Shown here: positions 1 through 7,453 of the stretch, one piece after another
Layout of the letters: each line of letters opens with the position of its first letter
Numbering within the stretch: the stretch's first letter is position 1
Origin: Acidimicrobiaceae bacterium
GTDB taxonomy: Bacteria > Actinomycetota > Acidimicrobiia > Acidimicrobiales > MedAcidi-G1
Reading direction: 5' to 3'
Length of the DNA: 20,781 bases
Assembly: GCA_002727895.1 (NCBI GenBank)
Contig: PBUO01000016.1
Span: 14,565 to 35,345 of the forward strand
Translations under genes and position numbers: made by a program
Notes under the pieces: generated by a model
What the model was told of the DNA's origin: nothing
Database searches by the model: none
What the model saw: only the letters and a program-made list of their open reading frames with translations

Positions 1-20
1 CTGGCCTCCACGGTCCGGTC

Positions 21-3000
21 GTGAGCCCCACTCCGCCCATGGGTCGAGCGGCGACCCGGGGGGCCCGCCTGCAGCTCCTGGTGATCGCCGCGGCGTCCTA
101 CGTGCCGCTGGTGCTGAACGACCCGGGCCGGGTGGTGGCCGACACCAAGGCGTACCTGTATCTGGACCCGGGACGGCTGCTGGAGCGGGCCACGTCCATG
201 TGGCACCCGGAGGTGGGCCTGGGAACCGTGACCCACCAGAACATCGGCTTCCTGTGGCCGATCGGGCCCTTCTACTGGCTGGGCGACGTCCTGGGGGTCC
301 CCGACTGGCTGGTCCAACGCCTCTGGATGGGCTCCATCCTGCTGGCCGCCGGCCTCGGCGTCCGGTGGCTGCTGCGCACCATGGGATGGCAGGGACCGGC
401 CCTCCTCGTCTCGCCGCTGGCCTACCTGCTCAGCCCCTACCTCCTGAACTTCCTGTCGTGGGTGACGCCCATCCTCCTGCCGTGGGCCGCCCTGCCGTGG
501 TTGCTCGGCCTGACCATCCGGGCCCTACGGACGCCGGGGTGGCGCCATGCCGCCCTGTTCGGGCTGGTAACCCTCACCGCGGGCGGCGTCAACGCCACGT
601 CGCTGCTCCTGGTGGGGCTGGGACCGGCGGCGTGGCTGGTGTGGTCCGGGCTGGAGCGTTCGGTGCCGTGGCGCCGGGTGCTGGGTACCGCGGTCCGGAT
701 CGGCATGGCGGTGGTGGCCACCGGGCTCTGGTGGGTGGCCGGGCTTGCCATCCAGGCAGGCTCCGGGCTGCCGACGCTGCATCTGACCGAGAACTACCGG
801 GTGGTATCCGACGCCGCCACGGCACCCGAACTGTTCCGAGGCCTCGGCTACTGGTACTTCTACGGACAGGGCCACCTCGGGCCGTGGATCGAGTCGGCCA
901 CCTCCTACACCCGGTGGGCCCTGCCGCTGAGCTTCGGCCTGCCGCTGCTGGGGCTCCTGGCGGCGGCGCTGGTCCGGTTCCGGTACCGGGGGCACATGCT
1001 GTGCCTGCTGGTCGTGGGCCTGCTGGTCGGCGTCGGCGCCCACCCCTACGACTCGCCGTCGGTGCTGGGCGGCCTGTTCCGGGAGCTGACCCTGACCGAC
1101 GCCGGCCTGGCCCTGCGCAGCACGGCCCGGGTCCTCCCTCTCGTCGTCCTGGCCACGGCGACACTGCTGGGCGCCGGTGTGGCCGCGCTCGGACGGTGGC
1201 GGCCCCGCCTCGAGGTGCCGATGGCCGCCCTGGCCTGCCTGCTGGCCGTGGCCAACCTGTCCCCGGCCTGGACCGGGACCATGCTGAGCGGGCTGTACCA
1301 GCGCCCGAACGACGTCCCGTCCTCGTGGATCGACGCCGCCCGACACCTCGACGCCCGGGATCGGCTTCCCGTCGGCGGCGGCCACGCCACGCGGGTGCTG
1401 GTCGTGCCAGGCAGCGACTTCGCCGCCTACCGCTGGGGCCACACCGGCGACCCGATCCTCCCCGGCCTGATGGACCGGGCCCACGTGGCACGAGAGCTGA
1501 TTCCCCAGGGCTCCTCGGCCTCGGCCGAGCTGCTGGTGGCCCTCGACCGGGAGGTCCAGGAGGACCGCTTCGACGCCGACGGCCTCGCCCCGCTGGCCCG
1601 CCTGCTGGGCGTGGGCGACGTCGTGGTCCGCTCCGACCTGCAGTACGAGCGGTACCGGACGCCCCGTCCGGCCGACCTATGGGCCCAGCTCGTCGACGCC
1701 CCCGGCTTCGGCCCGCCGGTTCCGTTCGGGGAGCCCGTCCCCAACGTGGCCGGGCCCGAGCGTCCCCTGGTGGACGCCCACACGCTGTCCCGGCCCGACG
1801 ACCGGCCCGATCCCCCGCCGGTGGCCGTGCTCCCCGTCCTCGACCCGCAATCCATCGTCCGGGTGGCCGACCCGACCCGGCCCGTCGTGGTGGTGGGCGA
1901 CGCCGCGGGGATCGTGGCCGCGGCCGGCGAGGGCCTGCTGAAGCCCGGCCGACCGGTCCTGTTCAGCGCGGAGTTAACCGGCGGGCCGGACGGCCTGACG
2001 CAGGCATTCGGCCCCGGGACCCTCGTCGTCCTGACCGACTCCAACCGGGAGCAGGGTCGCCGCTGGGGCACCATCCGGGAGACCCACGGCTACACCGAAC
2101 GGGCCAGCGAGGACCACGACCCGACCAACCTGGCCGACCAGCCCCTCCGCCCTCTCCCCGACCGCCCAGGCACGCGCACCGTGGCCGCCCAGACCGGCCT
2201 GCGGGTCGAGGCCAGCGGCTACGGCAACCCGGTCACCTACACCCCCGGCGACCGCCCCTTCCACGCCGTCGACGGACGAGCGGACACGGCCTGGCGGGTC
2301 GGCGATTTCAGCGACGTCCGGGGCCAGTGGCTGGAGCTGTCCCTCGAGGAACCCCGGGCCGTCGGAGAGGTCATCGTGCAACAGGCCTCGGCCCCAGGCC
2401 AGGACCGCTGGATCACCCGCCTGGCCGTCCACGCCGACGCCGGGACCACCGTCCACGACCTAGGCGCGGCATCGCACTCGGCGCCCGGCCAGGTCCTGTC
2501 GCTGGACGGCGCCCCGACCACCATCCTTCGCCTGGAGGTCCTGGCCACGGACGTCGGATCGCGGGACCACTACGTCGGCCTGGACGCCGTCGGCTTCGCC
2601 GAGGTCACGGTGCCCGGGATCGAGGCCGACGAGACGACCCTGCTACCCACCGACCTGGCCGACGCGGCCCCGCCGGACCACGGGGCCGAGGTGGCCGTGG
2701 TGCTGTCCCGGGAACGGGTGGAGCCCCGGGACCCCGACCGCCACGATCCGGAGGTGGCCCTGGATCGGACGTTCGTTCTGCCGTGGGCTCGCACGTTCGA
2801 CCTCCGAGGCGAGGTCCGGTTGTCTCCCTGGGCTCCGGACGCACTGTGGGGTGGCGGCGCTCTGGCTTCGGGAAGCCTGCGGGGCGACCTGCGTTCTCGC
2901 GCCCGATCTGCGTTCGACGGTGACCCGGCGACGGCCTGGCGCTCGCCGATCGACGGGGCCACCGGTTCGTGGCTGGAGGTCGACCTGGGGGCGCCGCAAC

Positions 3001-4304
3001 GGCTGGACGGGCTCCACCTGGTGTCCCGGGCCGACGGCCTGCACTCGGCGCCCCTGCGCATGCGCGTCGTGGCCGACGGCCGGGAGGTCGGCGTGGTCGA
3101 GGCGCCGGGCACGCTGCGGACCACCGCCGGGACCAGCCGGATCGACCTGGATCTGGGCACGGAGTCCGTCACGGCCCGGGTCCTTCGTCTCGAGTTCCCC
3201 GAGGTCCGGGAGCGCCTGGTCCTGGGGTGGAGCACCGGTGTCCCCGAGGTGATGCCCCTCGGCGTCGTGGCCATCGACACGGACCGTGGCCTCCCTCGGG
3301 CGACGTTCGAGTCGGGAACGTCGGGCCAGGGGGCCGCCTGCCGAGACGACCTGCTGTGGCTCGACGGCACGCCCGTCCCCGTGCGGGTCGTCGGCCAGCC
3401 TGCAGATGCCGTGGCACGCGAGGCGTTGGCCGTGGAACCCTGCAGCGGCCCCCTCACCCTCGACGCCGGCGTGCACCGGATCCGGACCGCACCGGGTCGC
3501 GACACGGGGATCGACCTGGATCGCCTCGTCCTGGCACCCGCCGCCTCCTCCTCGGGCGTCGATCCCCGACCCCTGCCGTCCGTGACCGTGACCGAGTCGG
3601 GACGGACCGACATGGCCGTCGAGGTCGGCGCCGGCGACCATCCGGTGTGGCTGGTGCTGGGCCAGAGCCACAACGACGGCTGGCGGCTGGCCGGCCCGGA
3701 CGGTACGGACCTAGGCACGCCGTCCCTGGTCGACGGGTTCGCCAATGGCTGGTTGGTGGAGCCCTCGCCGGACGGTCCGACCACGTTCTCGCTGGAGTGG
3801 GAGCCCCAACGCATGGTCCGGAAGGCCCTTCTGGCCTCGTTGCTGGCCGCTCTGGCCTGCCTAGTGGCCACCGTCCGGGGCCGACGGTGGTCCGGGCCGG
3901 ACGGTGACGGGGAGATGGCCTCTGAGGAACCCGTGGCGGTGGATCCCCGACACCGTCGCCGACTGGTGGGAGCGCGCTCCGGTCTGGTCCTGGCCGGGCT
4001 GGCCACCGGCTTCGCCGCGGTCAACCTGCCCGAGTGGCGACCCGGCGCACTGGCCGTGGGCCTGATGGCCGGCCTGTCCGTCACGGGACGACTCCCGCAC
4101 CGGTCGACGACCGTGGCCGGCCTGGTGGCCATGGGCAGCGCCGCGGTGCTGATCGCCGTGGAGCAGGTGCGACACCGCCATCCACGGGACTTCGTGTGGC
4201 CCCAGTTCTTCGACCACCTGCACGTCCTCGGCGTCCTGGCCGTGGTCCTGCTGGCCGCAGCGGCCCTCGAGGACCTGGTGGAACGACGCGACCGCTCCGG
4301 CTGA
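21..4304 (+). CDS. aftD: AftD-like alpha-(1->3)-arabinofuranosyltransferase (DUF3367 family)
   Basis: Very large membrane glycosyltransferase of the GT-C fold. Mycobacterial AftD adds arabinofuranose from decaprenyl-phospho-arabinose to cell-wall arabinan on the outer face of the membrane. The N-terminal half is multipass. The first external loop carries V-A-D-T-K with Asp41, the likely catalytic acid position, followed by the family-typical YLYLDP and TVTHQNIGFLWP motifs. The central region is soluble and contains two discoidin (F5/8 type C)-like carbohydrate-binding modules, at roughly residues 730-870 and 950-1070, each with an FDGD/VDGR...TAWR signature. The C-terminus (about 1265-1420) returns to the membrane with three hydrophobic segments. 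The 1427 residues match the usual family length of about 1400. The frame stays open to the window edge and no ribosome binding site is visible, so GTG at 21, ATG at 39 or a start outside the window are all possible. The family assignment is firm; the exact sugar and acceptor in this organism are inferred. Confidence 0.9.
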   Translation: MSPTPPMGRAATRGARLQLLVIAAASYVPLVLNDPGRVVADTKAYLYLDPGRLLERATSMWHPEVGLGTVTHQNIGFLWPIGPFYWLGDVLGVPDWLVQRLWMGSILLAAGLGVRWLLRTMGWQGPALLVSPLAYLLSPYLLNFLSWVTPILLPWAALPWLLGLTIRALRTPGWRHAALFGLVTLTAGGVNATSLLLVGLGPAAWLVWSGLERSVPWRRVLGTAVRIGMAVVATGLWWVAGLAIQAGSGLPTLHLTENYRVVSDAATAPELFRGLGYWYFYGQGHLGPWIESATSYTRWALPLSFGLPLLGLLAAALVRFRYRGHMLCLLVVGLLVGVGAHPYDSPSVLGGLFRELTLTDAGLALRSTARVLPLVVLATATLLGAGVAALGRWRPRLEVPMAALACLLAVANLSPAWTGTMLSGLYQRPNDVPSSWIDAARHLDARDRLPVGGGHATRVLVVPGSDFAAYRWGHTGDPILPGLMDRAHVARELIPQGSSASAELLVALDREVQEDRFDADGLAPLARLLGVGDVVVRSDLQYERYRTPRPADLWAQLVDAPGFGPPVPFGEPVPNVAGPERPLVDAHTLSRPDDRPDPPPVAVLPVLDPQSIVRVADPTRPVVVVGDAAGIVAAAGEGLLKPGRPVLFSAELTGGPDGLTQAFGPGTLVVLTDSNREQGRRWGTIRETHGYTERASEDHDPTNLADQPLRPLPDRPGTRTVAAQTGLRVEASGYGNPVTYTPGDRPFHAVDGRADTAWRVGDFSDVRGQWLELSLEEPRAVGEVIVQQASAPGQDRWITRLAVHADAGTTVHDLGAASHSAPGQVLSLDGAPTTILRLEVLATDVGSRDHYVGLDAVGFAEVTVPGIEADETTLLPTDLADAAPPDHGAEVAVVLSRERVEPRDPDRHDPEVALDRTFVLPWARTFDLRGEVRLSPWAPDALWGGGALASGSLRGDLRSRARSAFDGDPATAWRSPIDGATGSWLEVDLGAPQRLDGLHLVSRADGLHSAPLRMRVVADGREVGVVEAPGTLRTTAGTSRIDLDLGTESVTARVLRLEFPEVRERLVLGWSTGVPEVMPLGVVAIDTDRGLPRATFESGTSGQGAACRDDLLWLDGTPVPVRVVGQPADAVAREALAVEPCSGPLTLDAGVHRIRTAPGRDTGIDLDRLVLAPAASSSGVDPRPLPSVTVTESGRTDMAVEVGAGDHPVWLVLGQSHNDGWRLAGPDGTDLGTPSLVDGFANGWLVEPSPDGPTTFSLEWEPQRMVRKALLASLLAALACLVATVRGRRWSGPDGDGEMASEEPVAVDPRHRRRLVGARSGLVLAGLATGFAAVNLPEWRPGALAVGLMAGLSVTGRLPHRSTTVAGLVAMGSAAVLIAVEQVRHRHPRDFVWPQFFDHLHVLGVLAVVLLAAAALEDLVERRDRSG

Positions 4305-4321
4305 GGCCCCCAGTTCAGCCG
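4298..4321. terminator. Shared bidirectional hairpin at convergent stops
   Basis: Perfect 7-bp inverted repeat CGGCTGA / TCAGCCG with a 10-nt loop. The left arm contains the aftD TGA and the right arm contains the stop (TGA on minus) of the convergent DUF2142 gene. There is no T-tract, which is common for GC-rich actinobacterial terminators. The placement, exactly over both stops with only 10 bp between genes, supports a shared terminator. Confidence 0.5.
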
Positions 4322-5700
4322 AGGGGCGTGTTGGCCCCCGTCCACAGCCAGGTAACCACCGAGGCCCCCACGGCCACCACCGGCACGGCCGACACGAGCG
4401 CCACCGCCCAGCGTCGCTCGAGGTGTCCGGCGACGGCGGCGACCAGCCGGGGTGCCCACGCCATGGCGGCTAGGACGGCCAGGGGCGACGAGTAGCGGGC
4501 CATCTGCAGGCCGATGTGGGCGTAGTCGGCCCGGTCGGTGAAGTACACGTAGGCCGCGGCGTAGATGGCCACCAGTAGCAGGGCCACGCCCCCGCCCATG
4601 AGGGCTCGGGTGGCCCCCCGGAGGCGCTTCAGGTCGTCGCCATCGAGGCGGGCCACGGCGACCAGCGTCGCCACCACGAGCAGCCACGGGACCACAGCCG
4701 GCAGGTCGGCCTCCCAGAACCCCAACTGTCGATACCAGCCCTGGACGTAGTGGCGGTACTCGGTGATCCACGTGTCGACCGTGGCCCAGACGAAGCCCGG
4801 GAGGTCGCCCAGCAGGCGGTCCCGCTGGACGCCGGGCTGGTAGTCGATCTGCTGGATCATCGTGGTGGTGGCCGCCTGGTAGTTCTCCGACGACCGGGCC
4901 AGCGAGGTGGCCAGCCCGACGACCAGCGCACCCGCGCCCACCACCGCCGCCCGGAGCCGAGCCGCCCGTCCCTCCGATGTAGGCCGTGCCAGAACCCACG
5001 ACAGCGGGAACAGCGCGAGGACCAGGAAGTACGGCGGCTTGGCCAGGGCCAGCAGTGCGGTGGTGGCCACCAGGGTCCCCCAGCCCAGTTCCTCGTCGGC
5101 CTCCACCCGGGTCCACGCGGACACGGTCACGAGGACGGCGGCGATGGTCAGGCCGTCGGGTGACACCGAGGAGGCCAGGGCCAGGTTCAGCGGGACGAGG
5201 GCGGCGCCAGCCAGGGTCCACCGGAACGACGCCGCGGACCGGACCGCCCACCACGCCAGGGCCAGGTAGCAGGCCAGAGAGGCCAGTCGCCCGGCCCACA
5301 GGACGACCAGGCCGGGGGCATCCGCGGCGACCGGCACCACCGCACCCGCGGCGGCCGGCAGGTAGCCGAGCGGCGTGGACGCCGTGGTCGGTCGGGTGTC
5401 CACGAAGACCGTGCGACCGTCGGGGCGGTGGTCGAGGAGTGCCCGGACCGAGGTCGGGGTCCATGGGGCCCGTCCCTCCCGGTGGTCGAGGATGATCTGG
5501 CCGGTGGCCTCCCGGTGGGCGGCCGGGATGACCGAGCCGATGCCGTCCGGGTGCTCCCCAGGCTCGAGGTTCCCCTGGGCCATGTCGACGACCCGGGCGA
5601 AGTGCGTGAACTCGTCGTAGGCGGTCCAGGCCGGCGACAGCAGCGCCATGAGCAGGCCGAGGGGCACCCCGACCAGCAGGAGGAGTCGCTGGGCCGTCAC
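4315..5700 (-). CDS. DUF2142 family multipass membrane protein
   Basis: Integral membrane protein of 461 residues with about ten or more hydrophobic segments, beginning with an uncleaved signal-anchor helix at residues 5-24. Just after it, in the first predicted external loop, lies Y-D-E-F-T-H-F (Asp29, Glu30, His33), the DUF2142 hallmark resembling DE-x-x-HF. An acidic pair there is also where GT-C glycosyltransferases keep catalytic residues, so a lipid-linked sugar transfer role is plausible, though the family has no settled function. The start is GTG at 5700, chosen because the signal anchor follows directly and the next gene begins 34 bp away on the other strand. No Shine-Dalgarno is apparent, but a TACGCT hexamer lies 7 nt upstream, which would fit leaderless transcription. 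The gene converges on aftD with 10 bp between the stops, which hints at a shared envelope theme. Confidence 0.8.
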   Translation of the reverse strand: MTAQRLLLLVGVPLGLLMALLSPAWTAYDEFTHFARVVDMAQGNLEPGEHPDGIGSVIPAAHREATGQIILDHREGRAPWTPTSVRALLDHRPDGRTVFVDTRPTTASTPLGYLPAAAGAVVPVAADAPGLVVLWAGRLASLACYLALAWWAVRSAASFRWTLAGAALVPLNLALASSVSPDGLTIAAVLVTVSAWTRVEADEELGWGTLVATTALLALAKPPYFLVLALFPLSWVLARPTSEGRAARLRAAVVGAGALVVGLATSLARSSENYQAATTTMIQQIDYQPGVQRDRLLGDLPGFVWATVDTWITEYRHYVQGWYRQLGFWEADLPAVVPWLLVVATLVAVARLDGDDLKRLRGATRALMGGGVALLLVAIYAAAYVYFTDRADYAHIGLQMARYSSPLAVLAAMAWAPRLVAAVAGHLERRWAVALVSAVPVVAVGASVVTWLWTGANTPLG

Positions 5701-5707
5701 CGATCCC

Positions 5708-5713
5708 AGCGTA
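5708..5713 (-). promoter_or_regulatory. Candidate -10 (TACGCT) for leaderless DUF2142 mRNA
   Basis: On the minus strand TACGCT fits the actinobacterial TANNNT -10 pattern and ends 7 nt before the GTG at 5700, the geometry of leaderless genes. No convincing -35 is seen. Weak evidence by itself. Confidence 0.28.
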
Positions 5714-5722
5714 GGAGGCGGC

Positions 5723-5728
5723 TACCTT
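5723..5728 (+). promoter_or_regulatory. Candidate -10 (TACCTT) for leaderless hydrolase mRNA
   Basis: TACCTT fits TANNNT and ends 6 nt before the GTG at 5735. A competing reading is that AGGAGG at 5713-5718 is a Shine-Dalgarno, but its 16-nt spacing to the GTG is too long for a normal one. No clear -35 is seen. Confidence 0.28.
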
Positions 5729-5734
5729 GCGGCC

Positions 5735-6460
5735 GTGCCCGGTCCCGACGTCCTCCTCGTCCACGGCTTCGGTACGTCGTTCGAGGCCACCTGGCGGCAC
5801 AACGGCTGGGTCGACCTGCTGGCCGACGCCGGACGGCGGGTGATCGGCGTGGACCTCCTTGGCCACGGATCGGCGCCCAAGCCGACCGACCCCGAGGCCT
5901 ACCGGGACCTGGAGGACCGCATCCTCGACGAGCTACCCGACGAGCCGGTCGACGCCGTCGGCTTCTCGGCCGGGGCCATGGCGCTGCTGTGGCTGGCCGC
6001 CCACCACCCGCAGCGCTTCCACCGGATCGTGGTTGCCGGGGTGGGCGCCAACGTGGTCCCCGAGTCAGCCGGGGGCACGGCCGACCGGTCCGGCGACCGG
6101 GCCGGACGGATCGCCGAGGCCGTGCGCACCGGCGTGGCCGACGACCCTGAGCTCCGCTACTTCGCCGACCTTCCGGAGGCAGGCAAGCCGGGCGCGGGCA
6201 GCCCCGAACGGGAGGCGCTGGCCGCCTTCATGACCCGGCCCGACCGTCGGCGCCTCACCCCCGGGGTCCTGGCCGGCGTAACGGTCCCGGTGCTGGTGGC
6301 CCTCGGCGATCGGGACTTCGCCGGTCCGGCGGCACCCCTCGTGGACCTCCTGCCCGAAGCGACGTTCCGGGAACTCCGCGGCGTCGACCACTTCGCCACG
6401 CCGAAGGACTTCGGCTTCCTCGACGCCGCCCTCGACTTCCTCGACGCCCAGGCACATTGA
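5735..6460 (+). CDS. Alpha/beta hydrolase fold protein
   Basis: Soluble 241-residue alpha/beta hydrolase, about the usual size of a single-domain member. Visible landmarks are the HGFG oxyanion-hole motif (10-13), V-D-L-L-G-H-G (39-45), the nucleophile elbow G-F-S-A-G with Ser78, the acid in G-D-R-D (Asp194) and V-D-H-F with catalytic His219. The triad is complete, so an active esterase, lipase or similar hydrolase is expected; the substrate cannot be read from the sequence. The frame is open upstream to an ATG at 5648, but that start would overlap the divergent DUF2142 gene and add a non-conserved arginine-rich tail. GTG at 5735, directly before the first beta strand (PGPDVLLVHGFG), is preferred. 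The gene ends 52 bp before a convergent glycosyltransferase gene. Confidence 0.85.
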   Translation: MPGPDVLLVHGFGTSFEATWRHNGWVDLLADAGRRVIGVDLLGHGSAPKPTDPEAYRDLEDRILDELPDEPVDAVGFSAGAMALLWLAAHHPQRFHRIVVAGVGANVVPESAGGTADRSGDRAGRIAEAVRTGVADDPELRYFADLPEAGKPGAGSPEREALAAFMTRPDRRRLTPGVLAGVTVPVLVALGDRDFAGPAAPLVDLLPEATFRELRGVDHFATPKDFGFLDAALDFLDAQAH

Positions 6461-6487
6461 CCCGGATCGGTCATGGGTCGATATGGG

Positions 6488-6507
6488 CCCGACAACCTGC
6501 CGTCGGG
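6488..6507. terminator. Candidate terminator hairpin between convergent genes
   Basis: Perfect 6-bp inverted repeat CCCGAC / GTCGGG with an 8-nt loop, in the 52-bp gap between the hydrolase stop (6460) and the glycosyltransferase stop (6513). It could serve both directions. There is no T-tract, and a 6-bp GC stem is not rare by chance in this composition. Confidence 0.4.
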
Positions 6508-6512
6508 AGGCC

Positions 6513-7427
6513 TCAGGCCGTTCTGGACGGGACTCCGTAGCGGCCCACGAGGGCATCGCGCACGGCCCGGAGGCGCGCCCGCCCCGTGTGGTACGGGCCC
6601 CGGACCTCTGGCTTCCACCAGCCCACCACGTGCTCGGCGGCCACCACCCCGATCCGGAACGCCATGTTGGCGAAGCCGAAGTGGGTCCGCAGGAGCAGCA
6701 GCGTGTTTCGCACCATCAGGTGGTCGATGACCGCCGCCTCGGTGTTGCTCTCCGGGTTGTGGACCAGCGCCCCCCGCACCAGGCCCACTTCCCAGCCGGC
6801 GGCACGGGCCCGGAGGCCCAGGTCGGCCTCCTCGCAGTAGGCGAAGTACCGCTCGTCGAAGGTACCCACGGCCTCCAGGCAGGCCCGGCGGGCCGCCATG
6901 AGGGTCCCGTGCGGGTAGTCGCAGGCCTCCCAGCGGACGGCCGTCCCGTCGGCCCCTCCTTCATCAAGGGGCGGAGCGGGTTCGCCGATGGGGCCGAGCC
7001 ACGGTTGGATCCTCGGAACCTCGCCGTCGCCCACGTCGGCCGAGGCGAGGCCGGCGTCCGGTCGGGCCAGGAACTCCCGGAGCAGCGACGCCGCGGTCCC
7101 CTCGGCGGGACGGGAGTCGTGGGGCGCCACCAGGCACACTTCCCCGCCGGGATCGCCGTCCGCGCCCTCCAACCAGCGCCGGAGGCCCACGTTCGCTCCG
7201 GGTCCGAACCCCAGGTTGGAACCCGCCTCCAGGACCTCGACCCGGTCGGCGGCAGGAAGCCCGTCCCGGAGCGCCTCGACTTCCTGAGGGTCCGAGCCGT
7301 TGTCGACGATGGTGATCGTCATAGTCAGGCCAGCTGCATCGGCCTGGTCTAGGAACCGTCGCGCGGTGGCGGCGCAGGTCGTCCCCCGGTTTCGATGCAC
7401 CAGGACCAGATGCGGACTTCTCGTCAC
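6513..7427 (-). CDS. Family 2 glycosyltransferase (GT-A fold, rhamnosyltransferase-like)
   Basis: Predicted cytosolic or peripheral membrane GT2 enzyme of 304 residues that would transfer a sugar from a nucleotide donor to a glycan acceptor. It has the N-terminal nucleotide-binding strand (HLVLVHRNRG), V-D-N-G-S (41-45), the N-L-G-F-G-P-G-A-N stretch at 71-79 and a P-H-D element (Asp104) near the usual metal-binding acidic position. It also has G-T-L-M-A-A-R (174-180) and the catalytic-region Y-C-E-E-A-D-L-G-L-R (197-206). A hydrophobic or amphipathic C-terminal part (about 235-270) could contact the membrane. The frame runs far upstream inside gltD, but GTG at 7427 is chosen because homology begins there and an AGAAGGG ribosome binding site precedes it by 6 nt. 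It starts 26 bp after gltD and is probably cotranscribed with it. Donor and acceptor are unknown; the family call is solid. Confidence 0.82.
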   Translation of the reverse strand: MTRSPHLVLVHRNRGTTCAATARRFLDQADAAGLTMTITIVDNGSDPQEVEALRDGLPAADRVEVLEAGSNLGFGPGANVGLRRWLEGADGDPGGEVCLVAPHDSRPAEGTAASLLREFLARPDAGLASADVGDGEVPRIQPWLGPIGEPAPPLDEGGADGTAVRWEACDYPHGTLMAARRACLEAVGTFDERYFAYCEEADLGLRARAAGWEVGLVRGALVHNPESNTEAAVIDHLMVRNTLLLLRTHFGFANMAFRIGVVAAEHVVGWWKPEVRGPYHTGRARLRAVRDALVGRYGVPSRTA

Positions 7428-7433
7428 GAGGGA

Positions 7434-7440
7434 CCCTTCT
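7434..7440 (-). promoter_or_regulatory. Ribosome binding site of the GT2 gene
   Basis: AGAAGGG on the minus strand, 6 nt before GTG 7427. It decides the start against the much longer upstream open frame. Confidence 0.6.
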
Positions 7441-7453
7441 GCGGCAGCGGGCC

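Noticed and set aside
200..2923. 907-residue plus-strand frame within aftD
   Set aside because: Overlaps aftD in another frame; the protein is dominated by proline, glycine and arginine, typical of a frame shadow.
5648..5734. Upstream ATG for the alpha/beta hydrolase
   Set aside because: It would overlap the start of the divergent DUF2142 gene and add a non-conserved tail before the first beta strand.
2570..5866. 1098-residue open frame on the minus strand across aftD and the DUF2142 gene
   Set aside because: Arginine-, glycine- and proline-rich composition with no domain sense. It is the out-of-frame or antisense shadow of two well-supported genes, as expected in GC-rich DNA.
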